Shown one piece after another: positions 27,456-37,028 of a stretch of 64,000 nucleotides of DNA (positions are counted from its first letter, which is position 1; every line of letters begins with the position of its first letter). A program made the translations under genes and the position numbers. Source of the DNA: Pseudomonas anatoliensis (GTDB taxonomy: Bacteria; Pseudomonadota; Gammaproteobacteria; Pseudomonadales; Pseudomonadaceae); NCBI RefSeq assembly GCF_017976235.1, contig NZ_JACVHC010000006.1:62001-126000 (forward strand), written 5' to 3'. The notes below the pieces were generated by a model. The model was not told where the DNA came from. It saw only the letters and a program-made list of their open reading frames with translations, and did no database searches.

Positions 27456-30400
27456 ATGCCAAAACGTACAGACATTAAAAGCATCCTGATTCTCGGCGCT
27501 GGCCCGATCGTTATCGGCCAGGCTTGCGAATTCGACTACTCCGGCGCCCAGGCCTGTAAAGCCCTGCGTGAAGAGGGTTACCGCGTCATCCTGGTGAACT
27601 CCAACCCGGCCACCATCATGACCGACCCGTCGATGGCCGATGCCACCTACATCGAACCGATCAAATGGCAGACCGTTGCCAAGATCATCGAGAAAGAGCG
27701 TCCAGACGCACTGCTGCCGACCATGGGCGGCCAGACCGCTCTGAACTGCGCCCTCGACCTGGAGCGCGAAGGCGTTCTGGAGAAGTTCGGTGTGGAAATG
27801 ATCGGCGCCAATGCCGACACCATCGACAAGGCTGAAGATCGTTCGCGTTTCGACAAGGCGATGAAATCCATCGGCCTGGCGTGCCCGCGTTCCGGTATCG
27901 CCCACAGCATGGAAGAAGCCAACGCGGTTCTCGAAACCCTCGGCTTCCCGTGCATCATCCGTCCGTCGTTCACCATGGGCGGCACCGGTGGCGGTATCGC
28001 TTACAACCGTGAAGAGTTCGAAGAAATCTGCGCCCGTGGTCTGGACCTGTCGCCGACCAAAGAGCTGCTGATCGACGAATCGCTGATCGGCTGGAAAGAA
28101 TATGAAATGGAAGTTGTCCGCGACAAAAAGGACAACTGCATCATCGTCTGCTCGATCGAAAACTTCGACCCGATGGGTGTGCACACCGGTGACTCGATCA
28201 CTGTTGCTCCGGCTCAGACCCTGACCGACAAGGAATACCAGATCCTGCGTAACGCCTCCCTGGCGGTACTGCGTGAGATCGGCGTCGAGACCGGCGGTTC
28301 CAACGTGCAATTCGGTATCTGCCCGGACACTGGCCGTATGGTCGTGATCGAAATGAACCCGCGCGTATCGCGTTCTTCGGCCCTGGCTTCGAAAGCCACC
28401 GGTTTCCCGATCGCCAAAGTTGCGGCCAAACTGGCTGTGGGCTACACCCTCGACGAACTGTCGAACGACATCACCGGCGGCAAGACCCCGGCGTCCTTCG
28501 AGCCGTCGATTGACTATGTCGTTACCAAGCTGCCTCGCTTTGCTTTCGAAAAATTCGCTAAGGCTGACGCGCGTCTGACCACTCAGATGAAGTCGGTGGG
28601 TGAGGTCATGGCGATCGGCCGGACTTTCCAGGAATCCCTGCAGAAAGCCCTGCGTGGTCTGGAAGTGGGCGTTTGCGGTCTGGACGAGAAGCTCGACCTG
28701 AGCAACCCGGAAAGCATGAGCATCCTCAAGCGCGAACTGACCGTACCGGGCGCCGAGCGTATCTGGTACGTGGCTGACGCTTTCCGCGCAGGCATGACCG
28801 TCGAAGAAATTTTCGGCATGAACATGATCGATCCGTGGTTCCTGGTACAGATCGAAGATCTGATCAAGGATGAAGAGAAGGTCAAGACCCTGGGTCTGTC
28901 CGCGATCGACCGCGATCTGATGTTCAAGCTCAAGCGCAAAGGCTTCTCCGATCAGCGTCTGGCCAAGCTGCTGGGTGTTACCGAGAAGAACCTGCGGACT
29001 CACCGTCACAAGCTGGAAGTGTTCCCGGTCTACAAGCGCGTTGACACCTGCGCTGCCGAGTTCGCCACTGATACCGCCTATCTGTATTCGACCTACGAGG
29101 AAGAATGCGAAGCAGCGCCGTCGGGTCGCGACAAGATCATCATCCTCGGCGGTGGTCCGAACCGCATCGGTCAGGGCATCGAGTTCGACTACTGCTGCGT
29201 ACACGCCGCCCTCGCTCTGCGCGAAGACGGGTACGAGACCATCATGGTCAACTGCAACCCGGAAACCGTTTCCACTGACTACGACACCTCCGACCGTCTG
29301 TACTTCGAGTCGGTAACCCTGGAAGACGTGCTGGAAATCTGCCGCGTCGAGAAGCCGAAAGGCGTCATCGTCCAGTACGGCGGCCAGACCCCGCTGAAAC
29401 TGGCTCGCGCCCTGGAGGCCGCTGGCGTGCCAATCATCGGCACCAGCCCTGACGCCATTGACCGTGCCGAAGATCGTGAGCGCTTCCAGCAAATGGTTGA
29501 GCGCCTGAATCTGCGTCAGCCGCCAAACGCTACTGTGCGCAGCGAAGACGAAGCCATTCGTGCTGCGGCCAAGATCGGTTATCCGCTGGTGGTTCGCCCG
29601 TCCTATGTGTTGGGCGGCCGTGCGATGGAAATCGTCTACGAAGAAGAAGAACTCAAGCGCTATCTGCGTGACGCAGTGAAAGTGTCCAACGACAGCCCGG
29701 TGCTGCTCGACCACTTCCTCAACTGCGCCATCGAGATGGACGTGGATGCGGTCTGCGACGGCAAAGACGTGGTAATCGGCGCGATCATGCAGCACATCGA
29801 ACAGGCTGGCGTTCACTCCGGTGACTCCGCTTGCTCGCTGCCGCCGTACTCGCTGCCGGCGCACATCCAGGACGAGATGCGCGAACAGGTCAAGAAAATG
29901 GCCTTGGAACTGGGCGTTGTCGGCCTGATGAACGTGCAATTGGCTCTGCAAGGCGAAGACATCTACGTCATCGAAGTCAACCCGCGCGCTTCCCGTACCG
30001 TGCCTTTCGTATCCAAGTGCATCGGTGTTTCCCTGGCCATGATCGCGGCTCGCGTGATGGCGGGTAAAACCCTGAAAGAAATCGGCTTCACCAAAGAAAT
30101 CATCCCGAACTTCTACAGCGTGAAAGAGGCGGTCTTCCCGTTCGCCAAATTCCCTGGCGTTGACCCGATCCTCGGCCCAGAGATGAAGTCGACCGGTGAA
30201 GTGATGGGTGTCGGTGACACCTTCGGTGAAGCGTTCGCCAAAGCCCAAATGGGCGCGAGCGAAGTGCTGCCAACCGGCGGCACTGCATTCATCAGCGTGC
30301 GTGATGATGACAAACCACTGGTTGCAGGCGTGGCCCGTGATCTGATCAACTTGGGCTTCGAAGTGGTTGCCACTGCCGGTACTGCCAAGCTGATCGAAGC

Positions 30401-30677
30401 CGCAGGCCTGAAAGTGCGCCGTGTGAACAAGGTGACCGAGGGTCGTCCGCACGTGGTCGACATGATCAAGAATGACGAAGTCACGCTGATCATCAACACT
30501 ACCGAAGGTCGCCAGTCGATCGCCGATTCCTACTCCATTCGTCGTAATGCCTTGCAGCACAAGATTTACTGCACCACCACCATTGCTGCTGGCGAAGCTA
30601 TCTGTGAAGCGCTGAAGTTCGGTCCGGAAAAGACCGTGCGTCGCTTGCAGGATCTACACGCAGGATTGAAGGCATGA
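27456..30677 (+). CDS. carB: Carbamoyl-phosphate synthase large subunit
   Basis: A 1073-residue subunit with two homologous ATP-grasp halves (SILILGAGPIVIGQACEFDYSG near the start and KIIILGGGPNRIGQGIEFDYCC near residue 560), an oligomerisation region, and a C-terminal MGS-like allosteric domain (SVRDDDKPLVAGVARDLINLGF). It makes carbamoyl phosphate from bicarbonate, ATP and the ammonia channelled from CarA. The start is ATG 27456; a TTG 15 bases upstream is less likely. The 126-base gap after carA contains a long imperfect hairpin (arms GAAGCCCCTC/GAGGCTTC). The stop overlaps greA. Confidence 0.97.
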   Translation: MPKRTDIKSILILGAGPIVIGQACEFDYSGAQACKALREEGYRVILVNSNPATIMTDPSMADATYIEPIKWQTVAKIIEKERPDALLPTMGGQTALNCALDLEREGVLEKFGVEMIGANADTIDKAEDRSRFDKAMKSIGLACPRSGIAHSMEEANAVLETLGFPCIIRPSFTMGGTGGGIAYNREEFEEICARGLDLSPTKELLIDESLIGWKEYEMEVVRDKKDNCIIVCSIENFDPMGVHTGDSITVAPAQTLTDKEYQILRNASLAVLREIGVETGGSNVQFGICPDTGRMVVIEMNPRVSRSSALASKATGFPIAKVAAKLAVGYTLDELSNDITGGKTPASFEPSIDYVVTKLPRFAFEKFAKADARLTTQMKSVGEVMAIGRTFQESLQKALRGLEVGVCGLDEKLDLSNPESMSILKRELTVPGAERIWYVADAFRAGMTVEEIFGMNMIDPWFLVQIEDLIKDEEKVKTLGLSAIDRDLMFKLKRKGFSDQRLAKLLGVTEKNLRTHRHKLEVFPVYKRVDTCAAEFATDTAYLYSTYEEECEAAPSGRDKIIILGGGPNRIGQGIEFDYCCVHAALALREDGYETIMVNCNPETVSTDYDTSDRLYFESVTLEDVLEICRVEKPKGVIVQYGGQTPLKLARALEAAGVPIIGTSPDAIDRAEDRERFQQMVERLNLRQPPNATVRSEDEAIRAAAKIGYPLVVRPSYVLGGRAMEIVYEEEELKRYLRDAVKVSNDSPVLLDHFLNCAIEMDVDAVCDGKDVVIGAIMQHIEQAGVHSGDSACSLPPYSLPAHIQDEMREQVKKMALELGVVGLMNVQLALQGEDIYVIEVNPRASRTVPFVSKCIGVSLAMIAARVMAGKTLKEIGFTKEIIPNFYSVKEAVFPFAKFPGVDPILGPEMKSTGEVMGVGDTFGEAFAKAQMGASEVLPTGGTAFISVRDDDKPLVAGVARDLINLGFEVVATAGTAKLIEAAGLKVRRVNKVTEGRPHVVDMIKNDEVTLIINTTEGRQSIADSYSIRRNALQHKIYCTTTIAAGEAICEALKFGPEKTVRRLQDLHAGLKA

Positions 30678-31156
30678 GCATAACCAAGTACCCAATGACA
30701 GTTCAGGGCGCGAAAGCTCTGGAAGAAGAACACACTCACCTGACCAAGGTCGTCCGTCCGAAGCTCAGCCAGGACATCGGGACGGCCCGCGAGTTGGGTG
30801 ACCTGAAAGAGAACGCGGAATACCATGCCGCCCGCGAACAGCAGGGCATGGTCGAGGCGCGGATTCGTGACATCGAAGGCCGGATTCAGAATCAGGTCAT
30901 CATTGATGTCACGACCATTCCTCATACCGGCAAAGTGATCTTCGGTACCACCGTCGAAATCGCCAATGTCGAGACGGATGAAAGCGTCACTTACCACATC
31001 GTGGGTGAGGATGAGGCTGACTTCAAACTCGGCAAGATTTCGGTCGGTTCTCCTCTGGCCCGCGCCTTGATCGGCAAGGAAGAGGGCGATACGGTCGCCG
31101 TGAAAACGCCAGGTGGCGTTATCGAGTACGAGATTGTCGAAGTCCGTCACATCTGA
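30674..31156 (+). CDS. greA: Transcription elongation factor GreA
   Basis: A 160-residue GreA. The N-terminal coiled coil carries the acidic tip (RELGDLKENAEYHAAREQQGM, with the catalytic Asp/Glu pair). The C-terminal FKBP-like domain ends VAVKTPGGVIEYEIVEVRHI. It rescues backtracked RNA polymerase by stimulating transcript cleavage. The ATG overlaps the carB stop (GCATGA), so it is co-translated with carAB, as in other Pseudomonas. Confidence 0.97.
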   Translation: MSITKYPMTVQGAKALEEEHTHLTKVVRPKLSQDIGTARELGDLKENAEYHAAREQQGMVEARIRDIEGRIQNQVIIDVTTIPHTGKVIFGTTVEIANVETDESVTYHIVGEDEADFKLGKISVGSPLARALIGKEEGDTVAVKTPGGVIEYEIVEVRHI

Positions 31157-31161
31157 AACCG

Positions 31162-31184
31162 GGCGCCCGCTGCATGCGGGCGCC
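31162..31184 (+). terminator. Perfect hairpin abutting the next start codon
   Basis: GGCGCCCGC and GCGGGCGCC form a 9-bp stem with a TGCAT loop, ending exactly one base before the ATG at 31185. It lacks a T-tract. It could end greA transcripts partly or hinder translation of the next gene. Confidence 0.5.
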
Positions 31185-31589
31185 ATGCTTTGGCAGCTGA
31201 CCCAGATGTTGTGGGTTGGCGGTCTCTGGCTGATTCATTTCGGTTTGCAGCCGGCGTTGGTCAGGATTGGCCTGGCGCCGCTGTTGATCGACGAAGTTGC
31301 CAGTGCATTTGAAGTGCTGGTGGTGGGTTTTTCCGCCGCATGCGTGATATTTCAGGCTTTGGTGCTTTTACAGGCCGAGGGCCTTGCCAGTCTATGGCGG
31401 GATTTTCGCGGGCAGGTGCTGTTGATGGCGTTGTACGCGTGTGCGATGTATGTCGCAGTGCGTGTCGGCTGGCCGGATGCGCAGCGCTGGCAGGTGTTCA
31501 GCTATCTGGTGCTGGGGTTTTCCGGGCTGGTGCTGGTGATGCAGCCGGTGCCGGGATGGAGTGGCAGGGTGCGCGAAGCACACCCTTGA
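31185..31589 (+). CDS. Small integral membrane protein (DUF4149-like)
   Basis: A 134-residue protein with four hydrophobic segments: MLWQLTQMLWVGGLWLIHFG, VLVVGFSAACVIFQALVLL, VLLMALYACAMYVAVRVGW and VFSYLVLGFSGLVLVMQ. The pattern WVGGLWLIHFGLQPAL followed by LAPLLIDEV resembles DUF4149/TMEM205-like proteins. The assignment is tentative and the function unknown. The start is uncertain: the ATG at 31185 has no ribosome binding site and lies against a hairpin. GTG 31113 and TTG 31134, inside greA, are in frame. Confidence 0.65.
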   Translation: MLWQLTQMLWVGGLWLIHFGLQPALVRIGLAPLLIDEVASAFEVLVVGFSAACVIFQALVLLQAEGLASLWRDFRGQVLLMALYACAMYVAVRVGWPDAQRWQVFSYLVLGFSGLVLVMQPVPGWSGRVREAHP

Positions 31590-31598
31590 CCCTTGTCA

Positions 31599-31907
31599 TC
31601 ACTTGAAGCGATGAACGTTCGACAGTTGCTTGTTGACGCTGAAGTTCTTGCGGTAAAGCAGTGCCATCTTGCCGATGACCTGAACCAGATCCGCCTTGCC
31701 GACCTTGCACAGTTCTGCAATGGACGCCAGGCGCGACTCGCGATCGAGGATGTTGAGCTTGATTTTGATCAGCTCGTGATCCGCCAAGGCGCGTTCAAGT
31801 TCGGCTAACACACCTTCAGTCAAACCGTTGTCCGCCACAGTCAAAACTGGTTTCAGATGGTGGCCAATGGATTTGTACTGTTTCTTCTGCTCTGGAGTGA
31901 GCGGCAT
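31599..31907 (-). CDS. yhbY: CRM-domain RNA-binding protein YhbY
   Basis: A 102-residue YhbY/CRS1-YhbY domain protein: PLTPEQKKQYKSIGHHLKPVLTVADNGLTEGVLAELERALADHELIKIKL, with the GxxG-type RNA-binding loop (LCKVGKADLVQVIGKMALLYR). In E. coli YhbY associates with pre-50S ribosomes. It is divergent from rlmE, another 50S factor, across a shared promoter region. Confidence 0.94.
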   Translation of the reverse strand: MPLTPEQKKQYKSIGHHLKPVLTVADNGLTEGVLAELERALADHELIKIKLNILDRESRLASIAELCKVGKADLVQVIGKMALLYRKNFSVNKQLSNVHRFK

Positions 31908-31932
31908 AATCTGACCCTTTCGTCTGGATTCT

Positions 31933-31953
31933 GTAAAATGGCGGCCATTTTAC
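31933..31953. promoter_or_regulatory. Perfect 21-bp dyad between yhbY and rlmE
   Basis: GTAAAATGGC (31933-31942), a central G, and GCCATTTTAC (31944-31953). Each arm contains TAAAAT, a good -10 box, so back-to-back promoters are likely. On the plus strand CTGACC lies 18 bases upstream as a possible -35 for rlmE. Confidence 0.5.
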
Positions 31954-32008
31954 CCGAGGGTTCGTGGATCCGCCCAACTAATCACGACCCTTATCATCGA
32001 GGTGCCCA

Positions 32009-32638
32009 ATGGCGCGTTCCAAGACAAGCCTTGGTTGGCTGAAAAGACATGTCAATGATCCCTATGTGAAGCAAGCGCAGAAGGATGGCTACCGTTCGCG
32101 TGCGAGTTACAAGCTTCTGGAGGTCCAGGAGAAATACAAGCTGATCCGTCCTGGCATGAGCGTTGTCGATCTGGGTGCGGCGCCTGGTGGCTGGTCGCAG
32201 GTAACTAGCCGGCTGATCGGTGGTCAGGGGCGTCTGATTGCCTCGGACATCCTGGAGATGGACAGCATCCCTGACGTGACATTCATCCAGGGTGACTTCA
32301 CCGAAGACGCGGTGCTCGCTCAGATCCTCGACGCCGTAGGTAATTCGCAGGTGGACCTTGTGATTTCCGATATGGCCCCCAATATGAGTGGTACGCCTGA
32401 AGTGGATATGCCAAAAGCCATGTTCCTTTGCGAGCTGGCTCTTGATTTGGCGGAGCGGATACTCAAGCCGGGTGGTAATTTTGTGATCAAGATCTTTCAG
32501 GGCGAAGGTTTCGATGTGTACCTGAAGGATGCCCGCAAGAAGTTCGACAAGATCCAGATGATCAAGCCGGACTCGTCCCGGGGCAGTTCCCGGGAGCAAT
32601 ACATGCTGGCTTGGGGCTACCGCGGCCGTAGCGAGTAA
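32009..32638 (+). CDS. rlmE: 23S rRNA 2'-O-ribose methyltransferase RlmE (FtsJ)
   Basis: A 209-residue FtsJ protein. It has the SAM-binding motif VVDLGAAPGGWSQV (about residues 50-63) and the K-D-K-E methyltransferase tetrad: Lys near 38 (YRSRASYKLLE), Asp in DLVISDMAPN, Lys in GGNFVIKIFQG and Glu in SSREQYML. It methylates U2552 of 23S rRNA late in 50S assembly. It precedes ftsH, as in E. coli. Confidence 0.96.
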   Translation: MARSKTSLGWLKRHVNDPYVKQAQKDGYRSRASYKLLEVQEKYKLIRPGMSVVDLGAAPGGWSQVTSRLIGGQGRLIASDILEMDSIPDVTFIQGDFTEDAVLAQILDAVGNSQVDLVISDMAPNMSGTPEVDMPKAMFLCELALDLAERILKPGGNFVIKIFQGEGFDVYLKDARKKFDKIQMIKPDSSRGSSREQYMLAWGYRGRSE

Positions 32639-32832
32639 AACGACGTAATTCGACCAGGGCGATAGGTTTTTCGCATTTCGCTCCGGGCGCATTAACGAAT
32701 ATTGTGTAGAAAGTGTTTCACAAAGGGTTACAGACGGCGCCTGCCAGAGTTGTAGGTAATGTAGTAAGTTAGGCCGGTGAATATCATGCGAAGCGCGCGC
32801 CAGTAGCGGAGCTTGCTTCAGAGGGTAGTTAA

Positions 32833-34749
32833 TTGAACGATATGGCAAAGAATCTGATCCTGTGGTTGATCATCGCGGCTGTCCTGGTGACGGTGATGAA
32901 CAACTTCTCCAGCCCTAACGAGCCGCAGACCCTCAACTATTCCGACTTCATCCAGCAGGTCAAGGATGGCAAGGTCGAGCGCGTAGCCGTTGATGGTTAT
33001 GTGATTACCGGCAAACGCAGCGATGGCGACAGCTTCAAGACCATTCGTCCGGCTATTCAGGACAATGGTCTGATCGGCGATCTGGTCGACAACCACGTTG
33101 TGGTTGAAGGCAAGCAGCCTGAGCAGCAAAGCATCTGGACCCAGCTTCTGGTGGCCAGCTTCCCGATCCTGGTGATCATCGCGGTGTTCATGTTCTTCAT
33201 GCGCCAGATGCAGGGCGGTGCGGGTGGCAAGGGTGGGCCGATGAGCTTTGGCAAGAGCAAGGCGCGCCTGCTCTCCGAAGATCAGGTGAAAACCACTTTG
33301 GCTGACGTTGCCGGTTGCGATGAAGCCAAGGAAGAAGTTGGCGAACTGGTCGAGTTCCTCCGTGATCCGGGCAAGTTCCAGCGTCTGGGCGGTCGAATTC
33401 CTCGCGGTGTCTTGATGGTCGGTCCTCCGGGTACCGGTAAAACGTTGCTGGCCAAGGCAATTGCCGGTGAGGCCAAGGTGCCGTTCTTCACCATTTCCGG
33501 TTCCGACTTTGTCGAAATGTTCGTGGGTGTCGGTGCGAGCCGCGTCCGTGACATGTTCGAGCAGGCCAAGAAGCACGCTCCATGCATCATCTTTATCGAC
33601 GAAATCGACGCCGTCGGTCGCCATCGTGGCGCCGGCATGGGCGGCGGTCACGATGAGCGTGAGCAGACTCTTAACCAGTTGCTGGTTGAGATGGACGGCT
33701 TTGAAATGAACGACGGCATCATCGTGATCGCTGCAACCAACCGTCCTGACGTACTCGACCCTGCGCTGCTGCGTCCGGGCCGTTTCGACCGCCAGGTTGT
33801 TGTTGGTCTGCCGGACATCCGTGGTCGCGAACAGATTCTCAAGGTTCACATGCGCAAAGTGCCAATGGGCGACGACGTCGCTCCGGGTGTTATCGCGCGT
33901 GGTACTCCAGGCTTCTCGGGTGCCGACCTGGCCAACCTGGTCAACGAAGCTTCGCTGTTCGCTGCTCGCAGCGGCAAGCGCATCGTCGAGATGAAGGAAT
34001 TCGAGCTGGCCAAAGACAAGATCATGATGGGCGCCGAGCGCAAATCGATGGTCATGTCCGAGAAAGAAAAACAGAACACGGCTTATCACGAAGCGGGTCA
34101 CGCTATTGTTGGTCGCGTCGTGCCTGAGCATGATCCGGTCTACAAAGTTTCGATCATTCCGCGCGGTCGTGCGCTGGGTGTGACGATGTTCCTGCCGGAA
34201 GAAGATCGCTATAGCCTGTCCAAGCGTGCGTTGATCAGTCAGATCTGCTCGCTGTACGGCGGCCGTATCGCTGAAGAAATGACCTTGGGCTTCGACGGTG
34301 TGACCACCGGTGCTTCCAACGACATCATGCGTGCCAGTCAGATTGCGCGAAACATGGTGACCAAGTGGGGCCTGTCGGAAAAACTTGGTCCGCTGATGTA
34401 TGCCGAAGAAGAGGGCGAAGTGTTCCTTGGTCGCGGCGGTGGTGGCCAGGCTGCCAGCTTCTCCGGTGATACGGCCAAGCTGATTGACTCCGAGGTGCGC
34501 AGCATCATTGATCAGTGCTACGGCACAGCCAAGCAGATCCTCACGGATAACCGTGACAAGCTCGATGCCATGGCTGATGCCCTGATGAAGTACGAAACGA
34601 TCGACGCTGAGCAGATCGACGACATCATGGCTGGCCGTACGCCTCGTGAGCCTCGCGATTGGTCGGGTGGCACCGGTACACCGCCGCCTCCAGTTGTCCA
34701 GGATGAGCGTCCGGAAACACCGATCGGCGGTCCGGCTGCTGACGTTTAA
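32833..34749 (+). CDS. ftsH: ATP-dependent zinc metalloprotease FtsH
   Basis: A 638-residue membrane AAA protease. It has membrane segments near residues 6-24 and 100-121 around a periplasmic domain. The AAA domain shows Walker A GPPGTGKT, Walker B IIFIDEID and the second-region LLRPGRFDRQV. The protease domain has the zinc site HEAGH (about residue 420). It degrades membrane proteins, sigma-32 and LpxC in enterobacteria. TTG at 32833 has GAGGG 9 bases upstream; the ATG at 32842 lacks one, so TTG is preferred. Confidence 0.97.
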   Translation: MNDMAKNLILWLIIAAVLVTVMNNFSSPNEPQTLNYSDFIQQVKDGKVERVAVDGYVITGKRSDGDSFKTIRPAIQDNGLIGDLVDNHVVVEGKQPEQQSIWTQLLVASFPILVIIAVFMFFMRQMQGGAGGKGGPMSFGKSKARLLSEDQVKTTLADVAGCDEAKEEVGELVEFLRDPGKFQRLGGRIPRGVLMVGPPGTGKTLLAKAIAGEAKVPFFTISGSDFVEMFVGVGASRVRDMFEQAKKHAPCIIFIDEIDAVGRHRGAGMGGGHDEREQTLNQLLVEMDGFEMNDGIIVIAATNRPDVLDPALLRPGRFDRQVVVGLPDIRGREQILKVHMRKVPMGDDVAPGVIARGTPGFSGADLANLVNEASLFAARSGKRIVEMKEFELAKDKIMMGAERKSMVMSEKEKQNTAYHEAGHAIVGRVVPEHDPVYKVSIIPRGRALGVTMFLPEEDRYSLSKRALISQICSLYGGRIAEEMTLGFDGVTTGASNDIMRASQIARNMVTKWGLSEKLGPLMYAEEEGEVFLGRGGGGQAASFSGDTAKLIDSEVRSIIDQCYGTAKQILTDNRDKLDAMADALMKYETIDAEQIDDIMAGRTPREPRDWSGGTGTPPPPVVQDERPETPIGGPAADV

Positions 34750-34757
34750 GGTTTGAA

Positions 34758-35609
34758 ATGACTTCTGTACAGTCCCTGACCCGGTTGCCTTGCGGCAACC
34801 GGGTTCTTGATTTGGCCCAGACGCATGTCATGGGTATTCTCAATGTCACTCCCGACTCTTTCTCCGATGGCGGCCGATACAGCCAGCTCGACGAGGCTTT
34901 GCGCCACGCCGAAGCCATGGTTGCGGCTGGCGCGACGTTAATTGATGTTGGCGGCGAATCCACTCGCCCTGGGGCGCGCGCGGTTTCACCGCTGGAAGAG
35001 CTCGAGCGCGTGGCGCCGATTGTCGAGCTGATCAATCGCGAGCTCGATGTGATCATCTCGGTCGATACGTCGACACCTGCCGTGATGCGCGAAACCGCGC
35101 GTCTTGGTGCTGGGTTGATCAACGATGTGCGATCACTACGGCGTGACGGGGCGCTGGATGCGGCAGCCGCAACCGGTTTGCCGGTATGCCTCATGCATAT
35201 GCTCGGAGAGCCGGGTGATATGCAGGACAATCCTCAATACAATGATGTCACTCGGGAAGTGGGCGAGTTTCTTGCCGAGCGCATGGCGCAATGTGCATTA
35301 GGAGGTATTCCGGCCGATCGAATCATCCTTGATCCCGGCTTCGGCTTCGCCAAAACCTTGCAGCACAATCTAAGCTTGTTCAAGCATATGGAAGCCCTGC
35401 ATGCGCTGGGCCGCCCTTTGCTGGTGGGTGTTTCGCGCAAGAGCATGATCGGACATGCATTGAATCGGCCTGTGGGCGAACGTCTGTACGGTGGTCTTGC
35501 ACTGGCTGCGCTGGCGTCGGTCAAGGGGGCGCGTATATTGCGTGTCCATGATGTGGCGCAAACAGTAGATGTCGTGCGAATGATCGCGGCCGTCGAATCA
35601 GCCGAATAA
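34758..35609 (+). CDS. folP: Dihydropteroate synthase
   Basis: A 283-residue TIM-barrel DHPS. Motifs are VMGILNVTPDSFSDGG, GATLIDVGGESTRPGA, ISVDTSTPAVM, LINDVRSL, ILDPGFGFAKTLQHNL, LVGVSRKSMIG and RVHDV. It joins p-aminobenzoate to the pterin pyrophosphate in folate synthesis and is the sulfonamide target. It lies 9 bases after ftsH and 17 bases before glmM, the order found in E. coli. Confidence 0.97.
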   Translation: MTSVQSLTRLPCGNRVLDLAQTHVMGILNVTPDSFSDGGRYSQLDEALRHAEAMVAAGATLIDVGGESTRPGARAVSPLEELERVAPIVELINRELDVIISVDTSTPAVMRETARLGAGLINDVRSLRRDGALDAAAATGLPVCLMHMLGEPGDMQDNPQYNDVTREVGEFLAERMAQCALGGIPADRIILDPGFGFAKTLQHNLSLFKHMEALHALGRPLLVGVSRKSMIGHALNRPVGERLYGGLALAALASVKGARILRVHDVAQTVDVVRMIAAVESAE

Positions 35610-35625
35610 GAATGATGGAGCACTT

Positions 35626-36963
35626 ATGAGCAAGAAATACTTTGGTACTGACGGCATTCGTGGTCGAGTCGGTGAATACCCGATTACTCCTGACTTCATG
35701 CTCAAGCTTGGCTGGGCTGCTGGAATGGCGTTCCGGAAGATGGGGGCCTGCAAGGTGCTGGTCGGCAAGGACACGCGAATTTCCGGCTACATGTTCGAGT
35801 CGGCGCTGGAGGCTGGCCTGACATCGGCAGGTGCCGATGTAATGCTGCTTGGTCCAATGCCGACGCCCGCCATCGCTTACCTGGCGCGCACGTTCCAGGC
35901 CGAGGCTGGCATTGTGATCAGTGCTTCGCACAACCCGCATGACGATAACGGCATCAAATTCTTCTCCGGAAAAGGCACCAAGCTGCCGGACGAACTGGAG
36001 TTGATGATCGAAGAGCTGCTCGACACCCCGATGACCGTGGTCGAGTCGAGCAAGATCGGCAAGGTGTCGCGGATCAACGATGCGTCCGGGCGTTACATTG
36101 AATTCTGCAAGAGCAGTGTGCCAACCGGCACCAGTTTTTCCGGCCTCAAGATTGTCATCGACTGCGCTCACGGCGCGACTTATAAAGTTGCCCCGAGCGT
36201 TTTTCGAGAGCTGGGTGCGGACGTGGTCGTGCTGTCGGCGCAACCCAATGGCCTGAATATCAATGACAACTGCGGTTCGACCCATATGGGTCAGCTTCAG
36301 GCGGCAGTCTTGGCTGAGCATGCTGATCTGGGTATCGCCTTTGATGGTGACGGCGATCGGGTCTTGATGGTCGATCACACTGGCGCAATCGTTGATGGCG
36401 ACGAATTGATATTCATCATTGCGCGTGATCTGCACGAGCGTGGGAAGCTGCAGGGCGGTGTGGTCGGCACCCTGATGAGTAACCTCGGTCTTGAGTTGGC
36501 GCTCGCCGATCTTTCGATTCCATTCATTCGTGCCAATGTTGGCGATCGCTACGTGATCGCTGAACTGCTGGAGCGTAATTGGCTGGTCGGTGGTGAAAAT
36601 TCGGGGCATGTCGTTTGTTTCAATCACACCACGACTGGTGATGCGATCATTGCGGCTCTGCAAGTATTGATGGCGCTCAAAACGCGTAATGAAGGCCTGG
36701 CGCTAGCTCGCCAAGCGTTACGCAAGTGCCCTCAGGTGCTGATCAATGTGCGTTTCGGCGGTGGCGAAAGCCCGCTAGAGCATCCAGCAGTCAAGGAAGC
36801 CAGTGCGCGTGTAACACAGGCGATGGCTGGGCGTGGACGTGTGCTCTTGCGCAAGTCCGGCACAGAGCCTCTGGTGCGTGTGATGGTCGAAGGCGAGGAC
36901 GAAACCCTTGTTCGCGGCTATGCCGAAGAACTGGCAAAACTGGTAACTGAAGTTTCTGCCTGA
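35626..36963 (+). CDS. glmM: Phosphoglucosamine mutase
   Basis: A 445-residue phosphohexomutase. It has the active-site serine loop (GIVISASHNPHDDNGIKFF, about residue 103), the Mg site (FDGDGDRVLMVD), the sugar-specificity loop (GGENSGHVVCFN) and the phosphate loop (RKSGTEPLVRVMVEG). It converts glucosamine-6-P to glucosamine-1-P for peptidoglycan and LPS. Length is the family standard. Confidence 0.97.
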   Translation: MSKKYFGTDGIRGRVGEYPITPDFMLKLGWAAGMAFRKMGACKVLVGKDTRISGYMFESALEAGLTSAGADVMLLGPMPTPAIAYLARTFQAEAGIVISASHNPHDDNGIKFFSGKGTKLPDELELMIEELLDTPMTVVESSKIGKVSRINDASGRYIEFCKSSVPTGTSFSGLKIVIDCAHGATYKVAPSVFRELGADVVVLSAQPNGLNINDNCGSTHMGQLQAAVLAEHADLGIAFDGDGDRVLMVDHTGAIVDGDELIFIIARDLHERGKLQGGVVGTLMSNLGLELALADLSIPFIRANVGDRYVIAELLERNWLVGGENSGHVVCFNHTTTGDAIIAALQVLMALKTRNEGLALARQALRKCPQVLINVRFGGGESPLEHPAVKEASARVTQAMAGRGRVLLRKSGTEPLVRVMVEGEDETLVRGYAEELAKLVTEVSA

Positions 36964-37028
36964 TACGGCTTGCAAGCCATGATTGTGTTGGGTAACATCT
37001 GCGCCCACTTTGACCGACGAGGTACAGC

